Source of the DNA: Sporomusa acidovorans
GTDB taxonomy: Bacteria > Bacillota > Negativicutes > Sporomusales > Sporomusaceae
Assembly: GCF_002257695.2 (NCBI RefSeq)
Contig: NZ_CP155571.1
DNA length: 64,000 nucleotides
Direction: 5' to 3' (one strand)
This document shows positions 24,458 to 34,065 of this stretch, in pieces. The notes under the pieces are model-generated. The model did no database searches, had not been told where the DNA came from, and worked only from the letters and a program-made list of their open reading frames with translations. The translations under genes were made by a program, and so were the position numbers. Each line of letters begins with the position of its first letter. Position 1 is the first letter of the stretch.

Positions 24458-25417
24458 ATGGATGTGCTTTTATTGATACAGTCTTGTCAAATTTGCGGCA
24501 ATATAGAAAACAACTCCTTTCATACCGCTAAAGAAATGCAATTAGGATTGATGGATGAATTCACCTACTTAGAATGTGGGAATTGTGGCTGCGTACAATT
24601 AATTAACATTCCTGCCGACTTTTCAAAATACTACCCCAAAGACTATATTTCTCTCATACCCGCCAAACAAAGAACCTTATGGAAAAGATATAAATTACAC
24701 AAGAAAACATTACATTTTCTTAATCACCCCACACTAATCGGTAAATTGTTGTGTTTAGGGAAAGATAAGCCAAATTATTTAACATGGGCTGAAAAAACAC
24801 ATATTGATCTTTCCTCAGGGGTACTTGATGTTGGCTGCGGTATAGGAAACCGATTGCGCCTTATGCTAGACGCTGGATTCATGAATTTAACAGGAGTAGA
24901 CCCTAACATTGAACGTGATATCGTTTATGAAGATAAAGTTAAAATTTACAAATCAGAGATATTTGACTTAAACAATGTTCAATTTGACTTAATTATGTTA
25001 CATCACTCGTTTGAACATATGTTAAACCCCTATCAAATTTTAAATAAAGTATACGATCTTCTACCTCCTAATGGCTATGTGCTTATTCGCATACCTATCG
25101 CGTCAAGCTATGCATGGCGGCATTATAATATTAATTGGGTACAATTAGATGCGCCTCGGCATTTATTTTTACACACTGTTAAAAGTATGGAACTACTTGC
25201 TAAAAAGGCAAAGTTGGTCATAAAGGATATCGTTTGGGATTCGTCTGAATTCCAATTTATAGGTAGCGAGGGGTATATAAAAGGAATTCCTTTAAATAAG
25301 CTCAAAAAATCAAAGTTTTCACAAGATGAAATTTGTCAATATCGTTCGAAGGCGCAAGAACTAAACCTAAAACATGATGGTGATCAGGCATGTTTTTATT
25401 TACAGAAGATAATTTAG
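24458..25417 (+). CDS. Class I SAM-dependent methyltransferase with zinc-ribbon-like N-terminus
   Basis: 319 residues. The N-terminus has paired cysteines (CQICG, CGNCGC). The methyltransferase core shows GVLDVGCGIGNRL (motif I), GVDPN and FDLIMLHHSFEHMLNP. Such proteins often modify glycans or small molecules. It is AT-rich, lacks a good ribosome site and runs opposite to all surrounding late genes, between holin and tail fibre. It is probably a cargo gene expressed in the lysogen; the substrate is unknown. Confidence 0.8.
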   Translation: MDVLLLIQSCQICGNIENNSFHTAKEMQLGLMDEFTYLECGNCGCVQLINIPADFSKYYPKDYISLIPAKQRTLWKRYKLHKKTLHFLNHPTLIGKLLCLGKDKPNYLTWAEKTHIDLSSGVLDVGCGIGNRLRLMLDAGFMNLTGVDPNIERDIVYEDKVKIYKSEIFDLNNVQFDLIMLHHSFEHMLNPYQILNKVYDLLPPNGYVLIRIPIASSYAWRHYNINWVQLDAPRHLFLHTVKSMELLAKKAKLVIKDIVWDSSEFQFIGSEGYIKGIPLNKLKKSKFSQDEICQYRSKAQELNLKHDGDQACFYLQKII

Positions 25418-25443
25418 ATTAATAGAGTAACTGCTTGCTATAG

Positions 25444-26403
25444 CTAATTACCAAAGGCATAATAATCCGCTGATGCTGGATTTCCTGCCCCTTTATTATC
25501 CCACCTATCTTCTGCCACGCTAAAGCCTGCAATACTCTTGCTGTTCTTTAAGACACGCCATATATATGCATTTTCCCCTTTCCAGTCGGGCTGGCTAATT
25601 ATAACATTTTTACAAGCTGTCTGAAATTGTACAGGGAAAGTTATCGTTACTCCTGAAGTATGGGTTCCCATAGATCCCAAGGTACCAGTAATTGTCCCCC
25701 ATATTTCCATATCTCCATTAGACCACTTGCGCCAATAATAATTTTCACCTGTCCCCGATGCAACAATCGAAGCAGCACCGGAAACAGCCGTCTTCACAAA
25801 TGCAGTAGTAGCAATCTGTGTAGAGTTTGTTCCTGCTGCTGCCGTTGGTGCTGTAGGCGTATTAGTAAATGCCGGAGATGTAAGCGGTGCTTTTGCCGCT
25901 AATAAATTCGAAATTTCCGTTTCCGTATAATACCTATCATCGTGGGTATGATTGTTTGGTGCAAATGTACTTGGTATGCCGCTTATTCCTGACCACTGAA
26001 CAGCACTGGCGGTATCCGCTACCCTTGCGCTGTCTACACGTACACCGTAGGTGTTAACTCCATTATAGCCAATTAAAGTAGGACACGAAGGTGTCCATGC
26101 ACTTTGTGCATTGGCATTTCCCCCAGGATAAGCCCCTGCACTGGCATCAACAATAGTGTGATTGTTACCATAGTTTTGCCAGCGCAATTCTTTAGCAGTG
26201 CCTATATCCTGTGTCTGATCAGTGCGCGGTGCGACGATATTAGCACCACTAATTTTTGGCCCATTTCCAGCAGTACCATTATGATTATGCCCAGTTGTGC
26301 CTAATTTGCCGTCAATGATATCCATGTTTTCATTTAAATCTTCAATGTCAACAACATCAGGATATTCTGGTTTATTTAATCCTAAATTTTGTGTTTGTTG
26401 CAT
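25444..26403 (-). CDS. Phage tail fibre protein
   Basis: 319 residues from the ATG with GGAGG upstream. NNHTHDDRYYTETEISNLL and SPAFTNTPTAPTAAAGTNST then QIATTAFVKTAV are typical tail-fibre shaft repeats. The C-terminal domain (YYWRKWSNGDMEIWGTITGT) is the receptor-binding tip type found in many Bacillota prophages. It is the last structural gene, after the XkdU-like protein. Confidence 0.85.
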   Translation of the reverse strand: MQQTQNLGLNKPEYPDVVDIEDLNENMDIIDGKLGTTGHNHNGTAGNGPKISGANIVAPRTDQTQDIGTAKELRWQNYGNNHTIVDASAGAYPGGNANAQSAWTPSCPTLIGYNGVNTYGVRVDSARVADTASAVQWSGISGIPSTFAPNNHTHDDRYYTETEISNLLAAKAPLTSPAFTNTPTAPTAAAGTNSTQIATTAFVKTAVSGAASIVASGTGENYYWRKWSNGDMEIWGTITGTLGSMGTHTSGVTITFPVQFQTACKNVIISQPDWKGENAYIWRVLKNSKSIAGFSVAEDRWDNKGAGNPASADYYAFGN

Positions 26404-26407
26404 TCTC

Positions 26408-27025
26408 TCAACCTCCGTAAGTTCTAATTTGGCTCCATGTTCGGGTCTTAGCTTCACTCCAAATAAGCGGTTTCAGCATGCCCCAAACGGTATAGGTATA
26501 GCTGATGCTGTACCCTAAATGCGCTGGTTTGATTTCATTCAGCATAGCTAAAAATCCCGCCATATTTGGCGGGATTCCCAAAACACCTATAAACTTGACT
26601 TCAAACCGGTATTCTTCGTTATATTCGATAACATCCACTTCACCGCCGCTGAAAGCTTCGGCAACATTTTTTATACGTTCCTTGGTTGAAGTACCTGAAC
26701 CGCGCTTCTTGGCTAAGATAATCTCTCTGCGGCGAACGTAGGAATTACTCCTGTTACTGACAATACCAAATTCCTTCTCCCAATAATCTAGCCCCCAGGT
26801 GGCGGTATTAATGAAGAATTGTTTAAGCAAATCCGGTATGGCGTAATTCCGTAAGGCCCCGATATCTTCAGCAACTGCCCCTTGTAAGCAGGTCATTTCC
26901 CGTGAATCCTGATAGTACCAGGGTAAATACTTCATAAGATTCGGTATGTCATATTCCGGCGTTTCGGCATCTGCTCCTAAATCACCATAGATATATGCGG
27001 CATATAATTGATTTCCGTATGCCAA
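26408..27025 (-). CDS. XkdU/YmfQ-like baseplate protein (DUF2313)
   Basis: 205 residues. LMKYLPWYYQDSREM near the N-terminus, WGLDYWEKEFGI and RREIILAKKRGSGTSTKERI are conserved in DUF2313 tail proteins that link baseplate J to the fibres. The position, between the fibre genes and downstream of baseplate J, matches PBSX-type gene order. Confidence 0.82.
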   Translation of the reverse strand: MAYGNQLYAAYIYGDLGADAETPEYDIPNLMKYLPWYYQDSREMTCLQGAVAEDIGALRNYAIPDLLKQFFINTATWGLDYWEKEFGIVSNRSNSYVRRREIILAKKRGSGTSTKERIKNVAEAFSGGEVDVIEYNEEYRFEVKFIGVLGIPPNMAGFLAMLNEIKPAHLGYSISYTYTVWGMLKPLIWSEAKTRTWSQIRTYGG

Positions 27026-27028
27026 CCG

Positions 27029-28198
27029 TTACACCCCCTTGAGTTGCGCCCAGGTAAGCGCTGAAGCGAAAGGATTCGCTGCAATAGCCTGTTTAACTCG
27101 AAGCGGTGTCATATATTTGACGTTACTTGAACCTGCTTCCGCTTCTGCTTGTGTCGCAATATCAATAATCGCCGCATGAGTAGTTTGACTATGATCATAG
27201 GCAGTTTTTCCCCGATCTCCCCTGTATGCAGTTGTTAAAGTCTCACCCAAAGAAAGAGAAGATTTTGCGTCCCAAACTACCTTTTCCGTATCCGTTACAA
27301 AACGGTAGTTTGCGGTTTGGGCAATTACTGTTGCGGGGAAGTTTGCATTGGCATCCAGGCGCAAAATTTTATTAGCCTCACCAGTAGTAACTACTTCAGA
27401 AGATGCTAATTTCTGCCCAATAAGATTAGTTATAGTTGCCGAAAAATTAGGGTCATTACCCAAAGCATTACTAAGTTCATAAAGTGTGTCTAACATTTCA
27501 GGAGCACCGTTAATAATAGCGGCAATACCTTGATCTACATAATTAATTAATGCTGTTCGTAAAGTCTGCAACCGATTAGCCACATCATGGGCATCAGTCA
27601 AGTTAGCGCCATGAGTATTAAGGTTTGTCTGAACGGCATTAGCTTTTGTACTCGCATCAGTAGCGGCTGTATTAATTGCTATATTTTTGGCATCGTCTGC
27701 TTTGGCTTGCGCCCCTGCTGGTGTTTCAGCACCGATCTGAATAACAGTGACTTGATGAGGGTTGTTTTTGTCAGCGGTATGGTTGGTTAAACGGTTGTCA
27801 ATCTGCTCAACAGCCGCATCATTTGCAGCTTTATACCGCTCCATTTCCGTTTGTGTGGCCGTCATGGAGTCCTGAAGCGCATTTACGTCATTCGCCTCTA
27901 CCGTGTCCCCTGGCGTTTCGTAAGTTACGTAGACAATCGGAGTGTCAGCAAATACCTTAATGGACCGCCGCCAAGGAGTTTCACTCGGCATAGAGATAAT
28001 ATAGTTGGTGATCTCTTCCCCGGTTAGCTTCGGCCCAGTAAACACCCGGATTGTAGAATTGGTAATGTTATCATGCGCAAGTAATCCTTCATATTTACCT
28101 GCGGTTATCGGAAGTTCTTCCTCCACAACATATATACTGCCGTCTGTTTTCTTATTCAGCTTGGCGGGAAAGTGGTCTATTTCATTTGGATAACTCAT
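27029..28198 (-). CDS. Phage tail fibre / baseplate-associated protein
   Basis: 389 residues with TGGAGGTG before the ATG. The N-terminal part is a baseplate-attachment-like domain (WRRSIKVFADTPIVYVTYET). The middle is helical with NRLTNHTADKNNPHQVTVIQ, a common phage fibre motif, and the end carries YRGDRGKTAYDHSQTTHAAI and KYMTPLRVKQAI, both seen in tail fibres. It probably forms a side fibre with the 25444 product. Confidence 0.8.
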   Translation of the reverse strand: MSYPNEIDHFPAKLNKKTDGSIYVVEEELPITAGKYEGLLAHDNITNSTIRVFTGPKLTGEEITNYIISMPSETPWRRSIKVFADTPIVYVTYETPGDTVEANDVNALQDSMTATQTEMERYKAANDAAVEQIDNRLTNHTADKNNPHQVTVIQIGAETPAGAQAKADDAKNIAINTAATDASTKANAVQTNLNTHGANLTDAHDVANRLQTLRTALINYVDQGIAAIINGAPEMLDTLYELSNALGNDPNFSATITNLIGQKLASSEVVTTGEANKILRLDANANFPATVIAQTANYRFVTDTEKVVWDAKSSLSLGETLTTAYRGDRGKTAYDHSQTTHAAIIDIATQAEAEAGSSNVKYMTPLRVKQAIAANPFASALTWAQLKGV

Positions 28199-28199
28199 G

Positions 28200-29237
28200 T
28201 TACACCTCCAAGTCGATACTGCCCAATACAGGGATTTCTTCCCCGGCCAGGGTAATGTTCCCCGCTACTCCGTTTATTGTTAAATCGCTGTAATCGTCCA
28301 CACCTGCGACACTAAGCAGTAATGTACCAATTCGGGCATAACTGACATACGTACTGTCAAAAGCAATGTCTTTCAGATAGGATTGAACGGCGGTATAAAA
28401 GCTATCATATACCGATTGCAGGCTATAACCGGCAGCTAATATTACTTTGGCAGCAATGACTAATGGTTTACCGGTAGCTGATACCACAGTGACGGTAGCT
28501 CCAATCGGGTGAACAGTTTCAATATATTCAGCGACCGTTGTCACTAGGGCAGGTATAGCTGGTTTCATATCCGAATCAGCAATCGCAACTTTAACTGTGC
28601 CATTGCCATTCCATAAGGGAAATACCTTTGCATCCCCAACTCCAGCCACTTCTCGCGCCCATTCCTTGTAATGGTAGATGTTGCCGCTGGTAATCGGCTG
28701 GCGTACCCGGAAATGATAGCGGTCCCGCAGGGAATCGTCTGTTTCTTCATCCTCGCCGGGAGTGATAATATCAGCCAGTTCAGCCTTAACCAAGCTGTCA
28801 ATATGTTCAACCGGAACCATGTTTCCGAAAGGAATATTCCCAATCTCGCCTGCCGTTTCACATTGCAACTTAAATTGCCCCGTAGTGATTTTTTCAACCA
28901 CAATGTAATTCAGAGTGTCAATAGTAAACCTAGCTCCAATATCAACATCCATAGGCACGTTATTTGCAGCATAAAAAAAGCCTTTACGCAAAGCGTAAAC
29001 GGCAGCATTCCGATCAATCCCCATTTCTGTTGTCCTCATTGCCAAATAATTCCCGTTAGAAGTATCGGCAAAACCTAACTTCAAATTTACATCCAATTCA
29101 ATGTACATTAAAGCCAATTCTAATGCTGCCGGGGAAAGGGCATCATAAATAACTGAACCTTCCCGTTTGTCTAGGGTGTCCGGCACTCTAGCAAGCATTC
29201 TTTGCAAAATTATTTCGTATGTCATGCTTTCATACAT
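28200..29237 (-). CDS. Baseplate J family protein (XkdT-like)
   Basis: 345 residues. GSVIYDALSPAALELALMYI, GIDRNAAVYALRKGFF and DDSLRDRYHFRVRQPITSGN are baseplate J (gp47-like) signatures, forming the wedge of contractile tails. The start lies just after the DUF2634 stop. Confidence 0.9.
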   Translation of the reverse strand: MYESMTYEIILQRMLARVPDTLDKREGSVIYDALSPAALELALMYIELDVNLKLGFADTSNGNYLAMRTTEMGIDRNAAVYALRKGFFYAANNVPMDVDIGARFTIDTLNYIVVEKITTGQFKLQCETAGEIGNIPFGNMVPVEHIDSLVKAELADIITPGEDEETDDSLRDRYHFRVRQPITSGNIYHYKEWAREVAGVGDAKVFPLWNGNGTVKVAIADSDMKPAIPALVTTVAEYIETVHPIGATVTVVSATGKPLVIAAKVILAAGYSLQSVYDSFYTAVQSYLKDIAFDSTYVSYARIGTLLLSVAGVDDYSDLTINGVAGNITLAGEEIPVLGSIDLEV

Positions 29238-29238
29238 G

Positions 29239-29640
29239 TTAAGTTATTTTCACCGCCTTTTCCGCTTCAAAGTCACCGGCCAAGCTATGAACTGTAAATG
29301 TTGCCGACACTTCCCCACGTTTATGAGTGAAAGAAAAATCGGTAACATCAGTAATACGATCATCCCAGGTTAACGCCTCTGTAATGCGGCGTTTAAGTTC
29401 CGGGTATACATATGGTAACGGCATTCCGAATAAATCCGCTAATTCAATGCCGTAATTCCAAGAGTATATAACATAATGATATCGTTCAGTGTTGAGGATT
29501 TTATATACTGCTTGCTTAATCGCTTCAATATCGTCAGTTGTTTTAACAATGGTTTCATCATCAAAATTCATTTTATAAGTTTTAGACGGCTGCTCTTGTA
29601 TCTCAAAATCAACGGTTAAATCATCATTGTTAGGTATCAT
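29239..29640 (-). CDS. XkdS-like protein (DUF2634)
   Basis: 133 residues. The conserved YVIYSWNYGIELADLFG and LTWDDRITDVTDFSF pattern identifies the gp25-like/DUF2634 baseplate wedge subunit. The ATG overlaps the previous stop (ATGA). Confidence 0.87.
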   Translation of the reverse strand: MIPNNDDLTVDFEIQEQPSKTYKMNFDDETIVKTTDDIEAIKQAVYKILNTERYHYVIYSWNYGIELADLFGMPLPYVYPELKRRITEALTWDDRITDVTDFSFTHKRGEVSATFTVHSLAGDFEAEKAVKIT

Positions 29641-30038
29641 GACCACTCACCAGATACATGATGATCAAACACACGGTCAAGCACTATATACCTTTGTCCT
29701 CCCTGAACCTGCAATAAAATAACTTCCTCACCAACTTGTAAAGCGTTATGAACAAGAAATTTCTTTCTGCCCTGATAATCATGGTTATGGCTGGCATAAC
29801 TGGAATCACCGCTGCCGCCTGCTCTGTTTTCCGTTACATGGCTAACAGTCATATCAACATAGTGGTCTGTTACGGCTTTGGTAAGTTTAAAAAATTCTTC
29901 AGGTAAAGTTAAACGCTGTTCAATTTGAATTTCAAGCGGTTCAATATTTAAAACTGTCCCGTAAGTAATGCCTGTAGGCTTACCGGCTTCGTTCGCTTCG
30001 ACGGCTATTTGTTTAAGAACCTGTACTAACTCATTCAA
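29637..30038 (-). CDS. XkdR-like protein (DUF2577)
   Basis: 133 residues. It matches DUF2577 in length and ending (VGEEVILLQVQGGQRYIVLD). The TTG at 30038 has GGGGG 9 nt upstream, whereas the GTG at 30047 is too close to it, so I chose the TTG. It overlaps the end of XkdQ. Confidence 0.85.
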   Translation of the reverse strand: MNELVQVLKQIAVEANEAGKPTGITYGTVLNIEPLEIQIEQRLTLPEEFFKLTKAVTDHYVDMTVSHVTENRAGGSGDSSYASHNHDYQGRKKFLVHNALQVGEEVILLQVQGGQRYIVLDRVFDHHVSGEWS

Positions 30039-30999
30039 ATATATCACGCCCCCTTAAACTAAGATTCATCACATGTTGATTGTTGGTAAAAATATGCTTG
30101 GCTCGTTCTACCAGCATATAGTTATTTACCTTAATATCTCCCAAATCAAGCTGTACAGAAATAGATGTTCCAGCCCTAACCCGGATATCACCAAAGGCAT
30201 TATCAATAGTTAAACTGCGTGTTTTCTTATTATACAAACCTAATAATGCATCGGCTTTAGCTTGACCGTTAGTTTTTTCCTGAATGCTGTCACAATATTG
30301 GAGAACGCCCCAACGGTTGATATTTTCACCGCTTTGAGTTTCATAAAGTTCACGCTCTCCAGTATCTTTATTGTCATAGAACAGCTTAATTTTATTGTAG
30401 GTATTGGAATCAATGCTTGATATATAATCGAAGTCTTCAGCAGTTTCAGCATCTATAAGCAAATCAAGTTTTAGATTTTCAATGTTTTTAAGAGTAAGTT
30501 TGCCAAAATCATCATAAAGAACATAGAGCTTTTTTTTATTTTGCAAGGTTAAGCCTAAAGCCGTTTGAATAATATCAAAAAGAGTGGTATTATCCTCCAC
30601 TCTTTTTTCAATAATATATTCAGTATCTTCAATTTCACCAACTTGTAAGCGATACTTGGCGGCAAGGACTTTAACCAACTCTGCCGCCGTCATTGCTGAT
30701 GGGTAAATATAACAATCCTTGTTTTTTAAATATCGCAATTGGTCATAAGCAGTAACTTGTATAATTCCGTCTTTATCGCGCTTTTTGGTAAATACAAATC
30801 CACAAAATGTATTTGTTCCATTCACAGTCATTTTGACAAGATTACCTTCTGTAAAATTTAGAACACTATCAATCAAAACTTTAAATGTTAATTTACCGGG
30901 AACGCCTTTGCGCTCAGTTTCCCAGGCAATACCCTCCCTAATAACAGGTTCATAAACTTTATCTCCGTTTTGAATTATAATTTGAACTTTACTTGACAA
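30031..30999 (-). CDS. XkdQ/YqbQ-like baseplate hub protein
   Basis: 322 residues. The family opening KVYEPVIREGIAWETERKGV, VTAYDQLRYLKNKDCYIYPS and the LLVERAKH-like end match the YqbQ/XkdQ hub family, a relative of phage gpD that caps the tail tube at the baseplate. Confidence 0.88.
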   Translation of the reverse strand: MSSKVQIIIQNGDKVYEPVIREGIAWETERKGVPGKLTFKVLIDSVLNFTEGNLVKMTVNGTNTFCGFVFTKKRDKDGIIQVTAYDQLRYLKNKDCYIYPSAMTAAELVKVLAAKYRLQVGEIEDTEYIIEKRVEDNTTLFDIIQTALGLTLQNKKKLYVLYDDFGKLTLKNIENLKLDLLIDAETAEDFDYISSIDSNTYNKIKLFYDNKDTGERELYETQSGENINRWGVLQYCDSIQEKTNGQAKADALLGLYNKKTRSLTIDNAFGDIRVRAGTSISVQLDLGDIKVNNYMLVERAKHIFTNNQHVMNLSLRGRDIFE

Positions 31000-31651
31000 A
31001 TTTAATCACCTGCCCTGGTTCTAATTTATTTGGATTGACTATATTATTCAAGGCAATAATTTCTTGTAAATGGGAACTATCGCCTAATTGTTTTCTGCAT
31101 ATTTCAAGTAAAGTTTGACCTGCTATGACTTTATATTTATTGGCAATTTCTTTTTTAGCCTCCCGTTTTTTATCAACAGTGGCGGTTTTTTTCCCGTCTT
31201 TATCTTCTTTGACGTTTAATACTTTTGTGGCGTATGGTTTGTATTGTTTCAGCCGAATTGATACCATCACATCCCGGCCATTGCTTGCATCTTCAATTAC
31301 TTCATAGTCTTCTAATGATACTTTTAAATTTGTATCGAACATAAAATCAAATAAACTTGCTCCCAATCGACAAACAATGAACTGAAACGATGTTTGAGTG
31401 GATTTAAGTTTGTCAAATGTGTTTAAGAAATATTCAGGTTTAAAAAAACCCATAAAATAACTTACAAATGGATATTGGGAATTAGGTAGCAAAACTTCAA
31501 AACTAACCTCTGTTAATCCGGGAGTTTTTAAGATATTAACCTCACCATCATTAATCAAATTGACAGTCTTGTTTTTATTATTAATTTTCAACTGCATTTT
31601 GGGCGGTGGAACCGGTAATTGTGTTTTATCCATGAAAAAATAATAGCTCAA
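30989..31651 (-). CDS. XkdP-like protein with C-terminal LysM domain
   Basis: 220 residues. The N-terminal part has the XkdP-type DKTQLPVPPPKMQLKINNKN. A LysM domain at about 172-219 (YKVIAGQTLLEICRKQLGDS) binds peptidoglycan or glycan and sits at the baseplate hub. The TTG start overlaps the tape-measure stop. The middle carries a charged linker. Confidence 0.88.
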   Translation of the reverse strand: MSYYFFMDKTQLPVPPPKMQLKINNKNKTVNLINDGEVNILKTPGLTEVSFEVLLPNSQYPFVSYFMGFFKPEYFLNTFDKLKSTQTSFQFIVCRLGASLFDFMFDTNLKVSLEDYEVIEDASNGRDVMVSIRLKQYKPYATKVLNVKEDKDGKKTATVDKKREAKKEIANKYKVIAGQTLLEICRKQLGDSSHLQEIIALNNIVNPNKLEPGQVIKFVK

Positions 31652-33594
31652 TCCTTATGCACCTTCTCTGCTGCAGTCTGCACAGTTTCTACTAATGCAT
31701 CTTTCATATAAGTAACAACACCATCTAAGTCCATATTACTGCTGATATTATTTTGATTGCTCATAGTCACATTAATTTCAGCGGTAGTAAACCGGTTAAT
31801 AACTTCTTGTTCCGCAATGTCACGAAGGTATTTTAAGTCCTCGGTACTAATATCAAGAGAATCTTTCATTTTACCTGTGTTGTCTGCGGTATTGGCGATA
31901 TTGGCAGCGGCATCTGGAATAAAATTACCTGAACCTGGTCCTCCTATCGGAATATCCGGTGCCTTAAATAAAGAGTCCATAGAGAAGTTTTTAATAAAAT
32001 TTTGACCTGCCGATTTTATACCGGAAAAATCAGCCTTATAAGCAATTTCACCAATTGCTGAATACTCAAACCCCATTACCTTACCGACAAAACCACCAAT
32101 AGCATTGAACGACCGAATTACCTTATTTATAGAAGCCACTATAAAATTTACTGCAGTCTGTACTGTATCGACAATAAAACCAAAAACATCAGCAAAGGTA
32201 TTACGCAAACCATAAGTCTTTATTTGCCACGCTGCAAAGATTGCTATGGCTCCTACAATAAGCCCTATAAGTAAACCAATAGGGTTAAAAGCGATTGTTA
32301 AGTTTAACAATCTTTGAGCGGCAGTTAACTTTCCTGTTACAATCATCCAAGCGGTTTGTGCAGTAGTAACCACCCATGTCCTAGCCGCTACCGCTGCAGC
32401 TATTCCGTTATTAATCATCATGTTAGCGTTAGCTACTAACCAATACGCCCCATAACCAGCAAGCATACCAATTGCGACCGGCATTATGCTCAACATTATA
32501 TTACCAAAAAATTGCAATATAGATGAAGCCGCTTGCATCCCCCATGTAATAGAATTAGTTACCGTGCTAAAGGTGCTAGTAGCTATAGCACCTAAAATAT
32601 TTAAACCGCCAATAGTAACGTTTACCAATGTTGTCATGCCAACACTATTAGCGATATCATTAATCATACTCAAAACCGGTTGGAATGCTTTTAATCCATT
32701 ATTTCGTATAGAATTCCATATCTGAGTAAATGTTTTAGGCATAGTTGCAAATTTACGGTTAGTTTCATCTGCCGTATAAAACATTGCATTTTTAATAATT
32801 TCTGCCGTAATAACTCCATCAGAAGCCAACTGTTTTATATTATCAGTCACTGATTTAGGCATACCGTGTACATCCTGCAAATATTGCTGAATATTAGCGA
32901 CAATAGGTTGTGCATTATCTAAAACAGCATTTAATTCTTCTCCTTGAAGTTTACCAGCAGCCATTGATTGTGTTAACTGCAACATTGCACTTTCCACGCC
33001 GATAGTTGATGTACCCGCAATAACAAAGGTTTTATTAAGCTGTTCGGCAAAAGCAATCAATTCATCATTGCTTTTGAAAGATTGCGCCGCCTGCATACCT
33101 AATTTGGATACCGCATCAGCAGTAGATTGATAAAGTCCCCTAGCACGTTCAGCGCTTTGAAATATTTTTTCTTGTAATTCTGGTGTTGTCTGAAGCTTAT
33201 CATTCATTAAATCAAGTCTTGCAGTTGTTTGGGCAGCGGTATCAGACAAATTAACAGTTTGTTTAGCACCTGTTGCAGTAGCAATAATACCAACCAAAGA
33301 TTTGAATTTATCTGCTAATCCATCAACTGAACCATGGGTATTTTGTATCGTATTATTAAATCGTTGTTGAGCGGCGGTTGCTTCTTGAATATTTTTTTCA
33401 ACATTATCCATAGCAATAGAGGCTTTAGCAAGTTCATTTCTGGCTGTTGTAAAAGCAGCAGTATTTACAGCACGATTAGAAGCATTCTGCATGGATTCAA
33501 AAGAGTTAATACAGATATTCAATGCTGTATTCATAGAACGGATAACTGTACTCATACCATCTTGTAATTGAATAGCTGTTCGAATTGTTGCCAA
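31648..33594 (-). CDS. Tape measure protein
   Basis: 648 residues. The start TTG at 33594 gives MATIRTAIQLQDGM, the common tape-measure opening, with GAGGTG 6 nt upstream; the GTG at 33603 lies inside that site. It has a conserved tape-measure domain (SAMLQLTQSMAAGKLQGEEL), then hydrophobic segments at about 340-460 (VAIGMLAGYGAYWLVA; IGLLIGLIVGAIAIFAAW). It sets tail length. Two foreign-looking genes separate it from the tail chaperone, which is unusual. Confidence 0.9.
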   Translation of the reverse strand: MATIRTAIQLQDGMSTVIRSMNTALNICINSFESMQNASNRAVNTAAFTTARNELAKASIAMDNVEKNIQEATAAQQRFNNTIQNTHGSVDGLADKFKSLVGIIATATGAKQTVNLSDTAAQTTARLDLMNDKLQTTPELQEKIFQSAERARGLYQSTADAVSKLGMQAAQSFKSNDELIAFAEQLNKTFVIAGTSTIGVESAMLQLTQSMAAGKLQGEELNAVLDNAQPIVANIQQYLQDVHGMPKSVTDNIKQLASDGVITAEIIKNAMFYTADETNRKFATMPKTFTQIWNSIRNNGLKAFQPVLSMINDIANSVGMTTLVNVTIGGLNILGAIATSTFSTVTNSITWGMQAASSILQFFGNIMLSIMPVAIGMLAGYGAYWLVANANMMINNGIAAAVAARTWVVTTAQTAWMIVTGKLTAAQRLLNLTIAFNPIGLLIGLIVGAIAIFAAWQIKTYGLRNTFADVFGFIVDTVQTAVNFIVASINKVIRSFNAIGGFVGKVMGFEYSAIGEIAYKADFSGIKSAGQNFIKNFSMDSLFKAPDIPIGGPGSGNFIPDAAANIANTADNTGKMKDSLDISTEDLKYLRDIAEQEVINRFTTAEINVTMSNQNNISSNMDLDGVVTYMKDALVETVQTAAEKVHKD

Positions 33595-33622
33595 TAATAT
33601 CACCTCTATTTAAATATAAAAA

Positions 33623-33641
33623 ACCGCTCTTAATGAGCGGT
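33623..33641 (-). terminator. Terminator inside the late operon
   Basis: ACCGCTC and GAGCGGT with a 5-nt loop are followed on the minus strand by TTTTTTATA. It ends the two-gene insert 33657-34488 just before the tape-measure gene. Confidence 0.82.
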
Positions 33642-33656
33642 AGAAATAATAAATTA

Positions 33657-34016
33657 TTAACAGTAGGATAATGCTAATAATTCTTTATATGTATCGTTGT
33701 CGACACTGGCAACAAATTTTTCTCCGGTCTTTAATTCGCATGCTACACTAATTTCTTTACCTTTTCCAGTAAGCCATAATCCTGCAGCAATTCCGACGGG
33801 ACCAAATGCTATACCACCAATTGTTCCCCATCCAGCCTTTTTTAGAAAACTACTCTTGCTTTCTTCTGTTAATTGTTCGAATGCGGCAACATTGCCGGTA
33901 AGAACTAATTTCTGCGATTGTAAAAAACCAGCAGAACGTTCGAGATAAAGGCCATCTTTTTTATTGGATTTTAGTTTAAATTCTTTATCTACACCAGCAA
34001 TAACTTTAAATTTCAA
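33657..34016 (-). CDS. Hypothetical protein with glycine-zipper segment (candidate cargo gene)
   Basis: 119 residues with AGGGTGG upstream. The N-terminal beta-like half (DGLYLERSAGFLQSQKLVLT) is followed by a Gly-rich hydrophobic stretch (WGTIGGIAFGPVGIAAGLWL) and a C-terminal domain (ACELKTGEKFVASVDNDTYK). The pattern resembles small bacterial proteins with a membrane-inserting glycine zipper. Terminated separately from the tape measure, so probably not a structural gene. Confidence 0.55.
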   Translation of the reverse strand: MKFKVIAGVDKEFKLKSNKKDGLYLERSAGFLQSQKLVLTGNVAAFEQLTEESKSSFLKKAGWGTIGGIAFGPVGIAAGLWLTGKGKEISVACELKTGEKFVASVDNDTYKELLALSYC

Positions 34017-34065
34017 ATTAAAACACCACCCTCTCTAAGCATTATCAAAAAATAGCAGATATATT

